Assembly (NCBI RefSeq): GCF_964026585.1
Contig: NZ_OZ032160.1
Coordinates: 1-64,000 of the forward strand
Reading direction: 5' to 3'
Source of the DNA: Candidatus Endowatersipora endosymbiont of Watersipora subatra
Lineage (GTDB): Bacteria > Pseudomonadota > Alphaproteobacteria > Rhizobiales > Rhizobiaceae
DNA: 64,000 bases
Both the position numbers and the translations under genes were made by a program. Every line of letters begins with the position of its first letter. The stretch's first letter is position 1. A model generated the notes under the pieces. It had not been told where the DNA came from and made no database searches. It saw only the letters and a program-made list of their open reading frames with translations. This document shows positions 29,292 to 38,405 of this stretch, in pieces.

Positions 29292-31493
29292 TTAATTTAG
29301 GTCAAATCGATCTGCATTCATGACCTTGTTCCACACCAAACCAAAATCCTGAATGAAAACTTCATTCGCATCATCAGATGCATAGACCTCAGAAATAGCT
29401 CGAAGCTGAGAATTAGAACCAAAGACAAGGTCAACACGTGTACTCGTCCACTGAATCTCTCTGGTTAAACGATCTCTCCCTTCAAATATATCAGAGTCTA
29501 ATACAGGCTCCCAAATAATGTCTCTGTTCATCAGATGAACAAAAAAATCATTAGAAAGAGTTTCTGGTCGCAAGGTTAAAATTCCATGTTTTGAATCGTC
29601 AGCATTGGCACCAAGAACACGCATCCCCCCAATAAGAACTGTCATCTCTGGAGCTGTTAAAGTTAATAACTGCGCCCGATCTAACAGAAGCTCTTCTGGT
29701 AGACGAGAACTATTGCTCTTATTATAATTTCGAAACCCATCCGCTTTGGGTTCAAGAAAAGAAAATGATTTGATATCTGTTTGCTCTTGAGAAGAATCAG
29801 AACGACCAGGGAGAAAGGGAATTTCCAGAACATAACCTGAGTTTTTTGCTGCTTTTTCTATTGCTGCACATCCACAAAGAATAATCAAATCAGCGAGTGA
29901 TACATATTTTTTTCCTGAATTAAAAACAGTTTGAATCCCTTTAAGAATTTTCAAAACATGAGCTAGAGCCGAAGGATTGTTAACATCCCAATCTTTCTGT
30001 GGAGCCAGACGAAGGCGTCCACCATTACCGCCCCCTCGCCTATCACTTCCTCTGAAAGTTGATGCGGATGCCCAGGCTGTTAAAACCAAACGGGAAATAG
30101 AAAGACCCGAGGCCAGAATCTTTTCTTTGAGTATAGCAATATCCTCTTGATTGATGAGCTCATGGTTAACAACAGGAATAGGATCTTGCCAAATGAATTC
30201 TTCCGATGGGACTTCTGATCCCCAATAACAGCTCATTGGTCCCATATCACGATGAGTCAGCTTAAACCAAGCACGTGCAAATGAATCAGAAAATTTATCC
30301 GGATTGTTACGAAAAGAGAGTGAAATTGGTTTGTAAATTGGATCCATCTTCAAAGCCATGTCAGCCGTTGTCATCATCAGTGATTCGGTCTTTGATGGAT
30401 CATGGGCAGAGGGGGCGTGGCTAGCAAGGGAGTCAGCCTTTGGAGTCCACTGATGAGCTCCTGCAGGGCTTTTCGTAAGTTCCCAGTCATAGTCAAACAG
30501 AACATTAAAATAACTATCATCCCACTGAGTAGGATGAGGAGTCCATGCCCCCTCAAGACCACTGCTAATTGTATCAGCCCCCTTACCACTACCCATAGAA
30601 TTGTTCCAGCCTAACCCCTGTTTATCAAGATCGGCCCCTTCCGGTTCAGCCTCTAAATAATCAAGATTTCCTGCACCATGAGCTTTCCCGAACGTGTGGC
30701 CACCAGCAATAAGCGCCACAGTTTCTTCATCATCCATGGCCATGCGGCTAAACGTTTCTCGAATATCTTTTGCTGAAGCTAGAGGATCAGGAATCCCATT
30801 TGGACCTTCTGGGTTAACATAAATCAACCCCATCTGAACCGCGCCAAGAGGATGAACTAGTTCTCGATTACCTCTATAGCGCTGTTCATCACTCAACCAG
30901 ATCGTTTCAGATCCCCAATAAATATCTTCTTCTGGCTCCCATATATCTAAACGTCCACCTCCGAACCCAAAAGTTTGAAACCCCATGGACTCAAGGGCAC
31001 AATTTCCAGCTAGGATAATAAGATCAGCCCATGAAATCTTTGAGCCATATTTCTTCTTCACTGGCCACAAGAGAGCTCGAGCTTTATCAAGATTGGTATT
31101 GTCTGGCCAGCTGTTCAGCGGTGCAAACCTCTGAGATCCGTTAAACGCCCCGCCGCGACCATCAAATATACGGTAGGTCCCGGCACTGTGCCATGCCATA
31201 CGAATAAACAATGGACCGTAATTTCCATAGTCAGCAGGCCACCATTCTTGGGAGTCAACAATCAAATCCATAAGATCTCTTTTCAGTTCTCCCAAATCAA
31301 GAGTTTCGAAGGCTCCACGATAGTCAAAGCCCTCCCTGAGGGGATTCGAAAGAGGGGAATTCTGATGGAGAATTTTTAAATTCAATTGATTGGGCCACCA
31401 GTGCTGATTCGGAAGATTCCCTGTCCACTTGTGTTCCTTGCGGGTGCTCATAAGAGGACATTGAGACTGAATAGTGTTCGTCATATCGTTCAT
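29292..31493 (-). CDS. katG: Catalase-peroxidase KatG
   Basis: KatG is a bifunctional heme enzyme that destroys hydrogen peroxide. From the ATG at 31493, which has GGAG five bases upstream, it has 733 residues; an upstream ATG at 31565 would add 24 atypical residues. The N-terminal heme domain has the distal Arg-Trp-His set in [13 protein letters not shown], the Tyr of the Met-Tyr-Trp crosslink in [11 protein letters not shown], and the proximal His in [11 protein letters not shown]. The C-terminal duplicated domain is complete. It stands alone, convergent with the creatininase-family gene. No oxyR is beside it. Confidence 0.97.
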   Translation of the reverse strand: MNDMTNTIQSQCPLMSTRKEHKWTGNLPNQHWWPNQLNLKILHQNSPLSNPLREGFDYRGAFETLDLGELKRDLMDLIVDSQEWWPADYGNYGPLFIRMAWHSAGTYRIFDGRGGAFNGSQRFAPLNSWPDNTNLDKARALLWPVKKKYGSKISWADLIILAGNCALESMGFQTFGFGGGRLDIWEPEEDIYWGSETIWLSDEQRYRGNRELVHPLGAVQMGLIYVNPEGPNGIPDPLASAKDIRETFSRMAMDDEETVALIAGGHTFGKAHGAGNLDYLEAEPEGADLDKQGLGWNNSMGSGKGADTISSGLEGAWTPHPTQWDDSYFNVLFDYDWELTKSPAGAHQWTPKADSLASHAPSAHDPSKTESLMMTTADMALKMDPIYKPISLSFRNNPDKFSDSFARAWFKLTHRDMGPMSCYWGSEVPSEEFIWQDPIPVVNHELINQEDIAILKEKILASGLSISRLVLTAWASASTFRGSDRRGGGNGGRLRLAPQKDWDVNNPSALAHVLKILKGIQTVFNSGKKYVSLADLIILCGCAAIEKAAKNSGYVLEIPFLPGRSDSSQEQTDIKSFSFLEPKADGFRNYNKSNSSRLPEELLLDRAQLLTLTAPEMTVLIGGMRVLGANADDSKHGILTLRPETLSNDFFVHLMNRDIIWEPVLDSDIFEGRDRLTREIQWTSTRVDLVFGSNSQLRAISEVYASDDANEVFIQDFGLVWNKVMNADRFDLN

Positions 31494-31694
31494 GTTTACT
31501 CCAGAGTGACATACATTATCATCGGCTGATTCAGAAACCTGCGCGATATTAAAATTCGATAACAATAGAAAACAGAAGCGACGGTCTCCAGTCTATAAAT
31601 TACTGTTAGGTTGGTGTTGTCAAGTGCTGATCAGTGACCTTTGTTTTATAGAGAAGAGACATGATTAGCTCAAGTTATCTGATTCGATCTCCAG

Positions 31695-32972
31695 TTAAGA
31701 AAGATGGTTTTTGATTTCCTCTAAATCCGGGAGATGATCGATTGGACCTATCGCCGAAAGGGTCGGGTTACTTTCCTGAAACAACCGTCCGGTATGGTCA
31801 CGAAGACTCTGAACTGTAAGCCCGTTGATGCGCTCCATAAGCTCTTCATTTGAAATCAGTCTTCCAAACAAAAGGATTTGACGCGCAATCTGCCCTGAGC
31901 GAGCGATCGGACTTTCCATGTTCATCATTAGCCCTGCATTGATTTGAGCTCGCGCTCGGTCTAGCTCTGTTTGTTCAATAGTATTGCTTGACTTTTTTAG
32001 CTCATTCAAAATAACAGGTAAAAGTTCAGAAACATCAGAATCTTGAGTAGCTGTGTGTATACCGAAGGTTCCTATATCCGAAAAACTCCAATGAAACGCA
32101 TGAATTGAATAGCACAGACCTCGCTTTTCACGAACTTCCTGGAACAATCTCGAGGACATGCCTCCGCCCAACAGAAGTGCGAGGACCTGAGATGCGTAAT
32201 ATTCATCGGCATGATAGGCGCGTCCTTTAAACCCTAATATAATTTGGGCTTCCATCAAATCTTTTTTCAGACGTTTCTCACCGCCAGTATAATATCCATT
32301 CTCGGGTTCCTTGGGTAGTGTATTTCCGAAATTAGTAAATCGTGTTTCTACGAGTTTCATGATCTTATCATGATCTACAGCGCCAGATGCAGCGAGAACC
32401 ATATTGGGCCCATGATAATGATCAAACAAATAGGCACGTAAATCTTTTGAAGAAAAAGAAGAAACAGTTTTTGGTGTACCCATAATGGTTCGACCTAGTG
32501 CTTGTCCATTAAAGGCTGTCTCTTGGAAATAATCAAAAACAGTGTCTTCTGGACTATCCTGGGCAGCCCCTATTTCCTGCAAGATGACATGTTGTTCGCG
32601 TGTGAGCTCAAGCGGATCGAAGAGCGAATTATTTAGAATGTCAGAAAGAATCTCAATGGCTAGTTGAACATCCTTTTTCAGGATACGGGCACAAAATGAT
32701 GTCGTTTCAATACTAGTTGCTGCATTGAGGTCACCCCCAACATTTTCAATTTGAACAGCAATATCCCGTGCAGTACGCGAATGCGTACCCTTAAAAGCCA
32801 TATGTTCAAGAAAATGGGCAATGCCGTGTTGATCGGGCAATTCATCTCTTGATCCTGCCTTGATCCAAAGTCCTAGAGCAATGCTTTCCAAATGATCCAT
32901 CCGATCAGTTACGATTGTCATACCATTTTTTAGCTTTGTTACTTCGACGGGGCGCGGTAATTTTTTAGTCAT
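31695..32972 (-). CDS. M16 family zinc metallopeptidase
   Basis: This 425-residue processing-peptidase-like protein (mitochondrial processing peptidase beta / PqqL relatives) is of unknown substrate. The inverted zinc motif HFLEH occupies residues 53-57 and the family block GGDLNAATSIETT follows. The C-terminal half has the M16 inactive-domain pattern with GGGMSSRLFQEVREKRGLCYS. The ATG at 32972 begins with the normal family N-terminus; the longer frame starting at 33050 overlaps the true end of thrC. The thrC-M16 pairing is usual in Rhizobiales. Confidence 0.92.
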   Translation of the reverse strand: MTKKLPRPVEVTKLKNGMTIVTDRMDHLESIALGLWIKAGSRDELPDQHGIAHFLEHMAFKGTHSRTARDIAVQIENVGGDLNAATSIETTSFCARILKKDVQLAIEILSDILNNSLFDPLELTREQHVILQEIGAAQDSPEDTVFDYFQETAFNGQALGRTIMGTPKTVSSFSSKDLRAYLFDHYHGPNMVLAASGAVDHDKIMKLVETRFTNFGNTLPKEPENGYYTGGEKRLKKDLMEAQIILGFKGRAYHADEYYASQVLALLLGGGMSSRLFQEVREKRGLCYSIHAFHWSFSDIGTFGIHTATQDSDVSELLPVILNELKKSSNTIEQTELDRARAQINAGLMMNMESPIARSGQIARQILLFGRLISNEELMERINGLTVQSLRDHTGRLFQESNPTLSAIGPIDHLPDLEEIKNHLS

Positions 32973-33021
32973 ACTGAAACCAATGTTTATTGCGACTGTT
33001 TGAATTTCTTTTAAGATCCCA

Positions 33022-34416
33022 CTAGAAATATCTAAGAATATAATCCTCAATTACTTCAAGTCTGTCTGAGAGCAGTGTATAATCTTCTTCTTTCAGCATC
33101 AGATCTTTGCTTCTTTCAGGTAATTGCGGATAGATTCCACTAGAGGCTTTCACTGAATGGGGGAATTTAGACGGATGAGCTGTTGCGAGTATAATCATGG
33201 TTTTTTTTTCGTTGATACTGTCGAGAAACGGCTACAGAAACAGCTATATGAGGATCTAACAGATAGCCAGATTGTCGGTTCATACTGTCAATGGTATAGG
33301 CAACATCACTCTCATTCGCATGTCATGTCCGGCGTCAAAGTCTTTGCGGATGGTGTCAAGAGTTGCTTTTGGTATAATAAATGAACCAGATTTAGCAAAC
33401 GAAGACATCATTTTTCTAACATACTCTGTGTTGCGATGATTGGATTCAAATAGCAGGCGTTCAAAATTTGAAGAGACTTGAAGATCCATGCTGGGAGAAG
33501 TCGTTGTTAATACAGAGTGTGATTCATAGTTCCCAGTTTTGAGAGCCCGTGAAAAAATATCATTCGAATTAGTTGCGATAATCAATCTATCAATTGGAAG
33601 ACCCATTTTCTTTGCAGCATAGCCCGAAAAGATATCACCACAATTACCGCTTGGCACACAGTATGAAGGTTTTTCTTTAGGATTTCTAAGTGCTATAGTG
33701 GAAACGAAGTAATAGACAATTTGAGCGACTATCCTACCCCAATTAATCGAATTAACCCATACTAAAGCGACCTTATCGCGGAAACTATGGTGGTTGAACA
33801 GTTCTTTGACTAAGGCTTGGCAATTATCGAAAGTACCGTCAATAGCTAAGGCGTGAACATTTTTGTCTTTGACACTCGTCATTTGTAGTCTTTGTATTTG
33901 TATATCAGAAATTTTCCTATGCGGAAATAAGATCAATATGTCGAAGTTAGAAAGATTCTTAAATGCATTGATCGCTGCACCTCCCGTATCACCCGAAGTC
34001 GCCCCGATAATAGCAATTTTATGTTTCCTGTTCTCTAAAATAGAATCAGTTAGAGATGAGAACAATTGCATGACGATATCTTTGAAGGCCAGTGTTGGTC
34101 CGTGAAATAACTCTAATATCCATTCATTTCTGTTAGTTTGAACCAATGGTGTGATAGCAGGATAAGAAAAATTTCTATACGCTTTATCAACGATACGGCT
34201 CAGTGCCTTTTGGGATATTTCATTACCAACAAATGGATAAATAATGCGTTTGGCGACTTCAGCATAAGATAAACCAGCTAATTCGGACATGAATTCTTTA
34301 TCAAATTTTGGCCATCTCTTAGGTAAATAAAGGCCACCATCGCTGGCAAGACGACTTAAAATGACATCACGAAAACCAAGTTCCGGAGCATTGCCACGCG
34401 TGCTGACATAAATCAT
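33022..34416 (-). pseudogene. thrC: Threonine synthase, frameshifted near the C-terminus
   Basis: ThrC converts phosphohomoserine to threonine with PLP. About 365 residues are intact, including the PLP-lysine segment LAFKDIVMQLF and GATSGDTGGAA. A tandem 5-bp duplication (ATGTC twice on the plus strand, 33320-33329) then shifts the frame; removing one copy restores HANESDVAYTIDSM. A second shift lies in a run of nine A residues (minus strand, near 33205-33213), after which MIILATAHPSKFPHSV resumes and runs to a TAG at 33022-33024. Whole-length reading would give about 463 residues, as in rhizobial ThrC. Two lesions suggest recent loss; loss of the last quarter should disable the enzyme. Confidence 0.88.
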
Positions 34417-34612
34417 AGAACTTTATAGTCTCTTTGTTAATAAATTTCTGCCTGTTAGATTCGTAGGATTCAACATAGTTGATATCAATCGATCTTATCA
34501 AGTCTGAATAGTGATCTAATCAGTGAGATGAAGGGGAAAGGGTAAGGACTTAAAGGGTTCATAATCCAAAATTCGAAGACCAGAAAAAGAGTGGACTAGA
34601 TCAATCGAATTT

Positions 34613-34629
34613 TAATGAAATCTTCATTA
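34613..34629. promoter_or_regulatory. Palindrome upstream of ccrM
   Basis: TAATGAA-ATC-TTCATTA is a perfect 7-bp inverted repeat with a 3-base centre, 55 bases before the ccrM start. It is in the 268-base divergent region between thrC and ccrM, which otherwise holds no gene. It could be an operator; it does not match the CtrA TTAA-N7-TTAA consensus. Confidence 0.35.
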
Positions 34630-34684
34630 TCCTCTGTAAGAGATAAAGAGTTGACTATTTTTCTTTCCGTGCTGGTTTTATTGT

Positions 34685-35824
34685 ATGCGTGTTCTCTCTT
34701 TTTCTGATTTATTGTCTTCTTCGATGAAGACTCAGAATCATGAGTCAATCTGGTTGGATTCGATTATCAAGGGTAATTGCATTTCTGTGATTGAGGCGTT
34801 GCCTGAAAATTCAGTAGATGTAGTTTTCGCTGATCCGCCTTATAATCTCCAGCTTTATCAAGCACTTTATAGACCTAACCAAAGTCTAGTTAATGGGTGC
34901 CATGAAACCTGGGATCAATTTGAGACTTTCAAAACCTATGATGACTTTACACGGGCCTGGCTTCTTTCAGTTAGGCGTGTATTAAAGGAAAATGGGACAG
35001 TCTGGGTTATCGGATCCTATCATAATATATTTCGTGTTGGTACGATTTTACAAGACTTGAATTTTTGGATATTAAACGACATTATTTGGCGTAAGGCTAA
35101 TCCTATGCCGAATTTTCGTGGCCGTCGATTTGCGAATTCTCATGAAACAATGATCTGGGCCTTGAAAAATCAAACTTCTCAGCACTACACATTCAATTAT
35201 GATGCCATGAAAATGGCGAATGATGATTTACAGATGCGTTCCGATTGGCTCTTTCCGATCTGCAAGAGTTCTGAGCGTCTTAAGGATAAAGATGGAAAAA
35301 AAGTTCATCCAACACAAAAACCGGAAGCTCTTTTACATCGTGTATTAATGGCATCTACGAATCTTAATGATGTGATTCTGGATCCGTTTTTTGGAACGGG
35401 CACAACCGGCGCAGTTGCAAAACGTCTCGGCCGACATTTCATAGGAATTGAAAAGGAGCAGAGATACATTGACGTCGCATCCAAGCGTATTGATGATATC
35501 CAACCATATTGTAAGGCCGAACTCACCATAACAACTGGAAAGAGGACAGAACCAAGAGTACCTTTTGGAGCCATGATTGAATCGGGATTGTTATCGATTG
35601 GTGACTGCCTTCAGGATTCAAAAAAGCGTTGGAAAGCTATCATCCGTATGGATGGGTCTTTGCAGTGTGGAGGGCATACTGCCTCTATTCATGGTATGGG
35701 AGCTTATGTCCAAGAAGTGGATGTCTGTAACGGATGGACCTTTTGGTATATTGATAAAGGCAATGGGTTCAAGCCCATTGATGATTTACGTTTACAGTAC
35801 AGAAAAAGACTGGGAACGTCTTAA
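34685..35824 (+). CDS. ccrM: Cell-cycle DNA adenine methyltransferase CcrM (GANTC)
   Basis: CcrM methylates adenine in GANTC late in replication and times cell-cycle gene expression through GcrA. The 379-residue protein is a beta-class N6-adenine methyltransferase. The catalytic DPPYNLQL is at residues 50-57 and the SAM-binding block [20 protein letters not shown] near 233. The C-terminal extension typical of CcrM, needed for DNA recognition, is present with the pattern [18 protein letters not shown]. The ccrM-mutY-dciA-dsbA order is typical of rhizobia. Confidence 0.95.
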   Translation: MRVLSFSDLLSSSMKTQNHESIWLDSIIKGNCISVIEALPENSVDVVFADPPYNLQLYQALYRPNQSLVNGCHETWDQFETFKTYDDFTRAWLLSVRRVLKENGTVWVIGSYHNIFRVGTILQDLNFWILNDIIWRKANPMPNFRGRRFANSHETMIWALKNQTSQHYTFNYDAMKMANDDLQMRSDWLFPICKSSERLKDKDGKKVHPTQKPEALLHRVLMASTNLNDVILDPFFGTGTTGAVAKRLGRHFIGIEKEQRYIDVASKRIDDIQPYCKAELTITTGKRTEPRVPFGAMIESGLLSIGDCLQDSKKRWKAIIRMDGSLQCGGHTASIHGMGAYVQEVDVCNGWTFWYIDKGNGFKPIDDLRLQYRKRLGTS

Positions 35825-35912
35825 TAGATTAATATTTTTCTCACTTAGTTCTTTCTTTGTTCAAATATCTTTCTTCTCTACAAACCGATCCAATCATGTT
35901 CCCAATTACATT

Positions 35913-36974
35913 CTAACCAGAATAGTCATCAGTCATTTGAGAGGCAATGATGATCTTTTTTATAAGAGTAGGCAATGCTTCTTTAACGAGTTTACAAGGT
36001 TCTGACCACCATCCATCATCTAATTTAATTTCAGTGAAGGCCGTCCACACTTCAATTTCTAGATGAAAGTGTGTAAAGGGATGTTGGACAGTGCTACTGA
36101 GTTTCCAATCTTCGTCTAACCATGCTGGAGGTGCTCCGCACTTCCCATTCTGAATCAAATTCCAATCCGACATCGGTATGCTAACCATGCCTGCTAATAA
36201 GCCGTTTCTCGGTCTACGAATTAGCCATATATTACCTTTCGAATTATAGGCAAGAAAGGCCGCTCCATATCGAGTTGGTTTTGGTTTTGATTTTTTTTTA
36301 ACAGGATATAATTCTTGAGTATTCGTATTTCTTGCCTTGCAGATTTGATAAAGAGGGCAGATTCTGCACACAGGCGATTTGGGCTTGCAAATCGTAGAAC
36401 CAATGTCCATCATGGCCTGAATAAAATCACCAGGTCTTTTTGAACAAATATTTTCAATCATGAATTCACGACAAATATTCTTCAGTTGAGGAAGAGGTGT
36501 TTTTTCGGCGGTGACTCGTGAAATCACGCGCTCAATATTACCATCGACTGCAGGAGCGGCCTCATTAAAAGCGATAGCGGCAATGGCCGCTGAAGTGTAG
36601 TCTCCTATTCCAGGTAATTGTTTTAACTCTTCCGCTGTTTTTGGAAAGAGACCGTCTAAATTATTGACGACTATCTTAGCGCATTTATTCAAGTTTCGTG
36701 CCCTTGAATAATAACCAAGACCTGCCCAAGCTACTAAAACGTCATTTTCAGATGCCTCTGCAAGGTCCGATATCGATGGCCAGAGTTCTAGAAATTTATG
36801 ATAATAGGGTTTTACTGTCCTGATTGTTGTCTGCTGGAGCATAATTTCAGATAGCCAAACATTGTAAACGTTTGGTTTCTTACCTACTTTCTGTTCATAA
36901 GGGCCTATTCTCCAGGGAAGCTTCCGGAAATTTTTATTATACCAGGCTAAGATTCTATTGCTAAAGCTTTTCAT
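35913..36974 (-). CDS. mutY: A/G-specific adenine DNA glycosylase MutY
   Basis: MutY removes adenine mispaired with 8-oxoguanine. The 353 residues include the catalytic Glu in EIMLQQTTIRTVKPYY, the helix-hairpin-helix LPGIGDYTSAAIAAIAF with catalytic Asp in AVDGNIERV, four Cys of the iron-sulfur cluster in ICKPKSPVCRICPLYQIC, and a C-terminal Nudix-like domain for 8-oxoG recognition. It is divergent from dciA with 42 bases between the start codons, so promoters overlap. Base-excision repair of oxidative damage is therefore kept. Confidence 0.95.
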   Translation of the reverse strand: MKSFSNRILAWYNKNFRKLPWRIGPYEQKVGKKPNVYNVWLSEIMLQQTTIRTVKPYYHKFLELWPSISDLAEASENDVLVAWAGLGYYSRARNLNKCAKIVVNNLDGLFPKTAEELKQLPGIGDYTSAAIAAIAFNEAAPAVDGNIERVISRVTAEKTPLPQLKNICREFMIENICSKRPGDFIQAMMDIGSTICKPKSPVCRICPLYQICKARNTNTQELYPVKKKSKPKPTRYGAAFLAYNSKGNIWLIRRPRNGLLAGMVSIPMSDWNLIQNGKCGAPPAWLDEDWKLSSTVQHPFTHFHLEIEVWTAFTEIKLDDGWWSEPCKLVKEALPTLIKKIIIASQMTDDYSG

Positions 36975-37016
36975 TCACGTAATACTTTCATACTGGCCAG
37001 AAATTCAAGTAGGATA

Positions 37017-37550
37017 ATGAGAACGCCCCAACCCCTCTCTAGTTTTGTAGTCAAAATCCTGAATCCTATAACCGAGAAACGTGCTGGTCTATCTATTGAT
37101 TTGATTGCAAACTGGCCAGAGATTGTTGGTGAGGAGCACAGCCAAAATTCTAACCCCAAAAGAATCGTCTGGTTTAAGGAGTATGATAGCAAGGATAAAG
37201 ACTTTACACCGGGAACATTAGAACTGGCTTGCAAGCCACAATATTCTCTATTTTTACAACATTGCACTAAGGTAATCCTGAGGCGTATCAACACTTATTT
37301 TGGATTCTCTGCTATAGCCCGAATTAAACTGGATCAAATGAGTTGGCCTTATGAAGGCTTTGAGCCTCAGACACAAACACCAAGAACATCTATATTAACA
37401 GCTAAAAAAGCAAGGATTTTGAAAAAAATGATCGTCAGCGTCGAGGATGAAACCCTAAGAAGAGCTCTCAAAAAAATGGGAGAGGGTGTGTTGAGAAACG
37501 AGAATAACTGGAATGTCGAGAGTGAAATGTTGATTCCACCTTCCTTGTAA
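37017..37550 (+). CDS. dciA: DciA-like DUF721 protein
   Basis: This is a 177-residue basic protein of the DUF721 family. Members named DciA load or stimulate the replicative helicase DnaB in bacteria lacking DnaC. The N-terminal DUF721 core reads NWPEIVGEEHSQNSNPKRIVW and then a strand pair ending LARKPQY-like LACKPQYSLFLQH. The C-terminal part is a charged, family-variable extension. Divergent from mutY and followed 35 bases later by dsbA, as in rhizobia. The helicase role is inferred from family work. Confidence 0.82.
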   Translation: MRTPQPLSSFVVKILNPITEKRAGLSIDLIANWPEIVGEEHSQNSNPKRIVWFKEYDSKDKDFTPGTLELACKPQYSLFLQHCTKVILRRINTYFGFSAIARIKLDQMSWPYEGFEPQTQTPRTSILTAKKARILKKMIVSVEDETLRRALKKMGEGVLRNENNWNVESEMLIPPSL

Positions 37551-37585
37551 GAACAGCCCATTTATCAACAGCAGGAGGTGAGCCA

Positions 37586-38230
37586 ATGCCGATTGAAACA
37601 AAATTTTCTCGTCGTTCTTTTCTTATTCTTTTAGGTTCATCCGGACTGATTTATGGTCTTTTTCTATCAAAAAAAGGAAAGGCCAAAGGTGTGAATTGGC
37701 TCTTCGAGACTCTTCCTCTGAAAGATGATTTCATAGGAAAAGAAACCGCTCCGGTAACTGTTATTACATATGCTTCAATGACTTGTTCCCACTGCAAATC
37801 ATTCCACGATACAGTCATGCCGATGCTAAAAGAAAAATATATCAATACCGGAAAAGTTAAATTAATTTTAAGACCTTTTCCATTTGATGGTGATCACAGA
37901 GGAGAAGCTGCTTTTATGCTGGCTAAATGTACTCCTAACGGCAACTATTATGCCATGATTGATGCTTTGTTCTCAACTCAAAGTGTATGGGCGAGAAAAG
38001 AGAATCCTGTTCCTGAATTTCTTCGGCTAGCGAAATTAGCAGGGATGTCTGAAGAAAATTTCAATGATTGTTTATCAGATCAGAACCTTCTAAAAAAAAT
38101 TATTCAGAGTCGTCAAAAGGCTGTTGCTGATTTTAATGTAAGGTCGACACCGACAATCTTTGTAAATAATCATAAACTTAGGGATTTTAAGCTAGAGACT
38201 GTAATGAAAGCCATCGATGATTCACTGTAG
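37586..38230 (+). CDS. DsbA-family thiol:disulfide oxidoreductase
   Basis: This is a 214-residue periplasmic thioredoxin-fold protein with the redox motif C67-S-H-C70 within ASMTCSHCKSFHD and the cis-Pro segment RSTPTIFVNN. The N-terminus contains SRRSFLIL before a hydrophobic stretch, so export may use the Tat pathway. It resembles the DsbA/BdbD-like (DSBA oxidoreductase) group of alphaproteobacteria. An AGGAGGTGAG ribosome-binding site precedes the ATG. In rhizobia smc follows; here the next gene is the convergent ppiD and smc is absent. Confidence 0.9.
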   Translation: MPIETKFSRRSFLILLGSSGLIYGLFLSKKGKAKGVNWLFETLPLKDDFIGKETAPVTVITYASMTCSHCKSFHDTVMPMLKEKYINTGKVKLILRPFPFDGDHRGEAAFMLAKCTPNGNYYAMIDALFSTQSVWARKENPVPEFLRLAKLAGMSEENFNDCLSDQNLLKKIIQSRQKAVADFNVRSTPTIFVNNHKLRDFKLETVMKAIDDSL

Positions 38231-38405
38231 TGATCTTGAAATGAGCATAATCGATCGGTTATCTTTAACATATTGCACCCATTTTTCTCTGAGGTTTCTT
38301 TAAAAGATCGTAAACCGCTTCCTACTCAAATCTTGGTCAGAAGTTTTATCTCTCTCTTCATTTTTTTCGACGATCTTTCTCAGAATGAAATTGGTCGATA
38401 GATAA

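Noticed and set aside
33200..33220. Programmed or slippage-corrected frameshifting in thrC
   Set aside because: The poly-A site alone could allow it, but the separate 5-bp duplication upstream also breaks the frame, so a functional product is unlikely.
33157..33384. Plus-strand 75-residue frame within thrC
   Set aside because: It is antisense to the still conserved thrC C-terminal region and appears only because of the frame shifts there.
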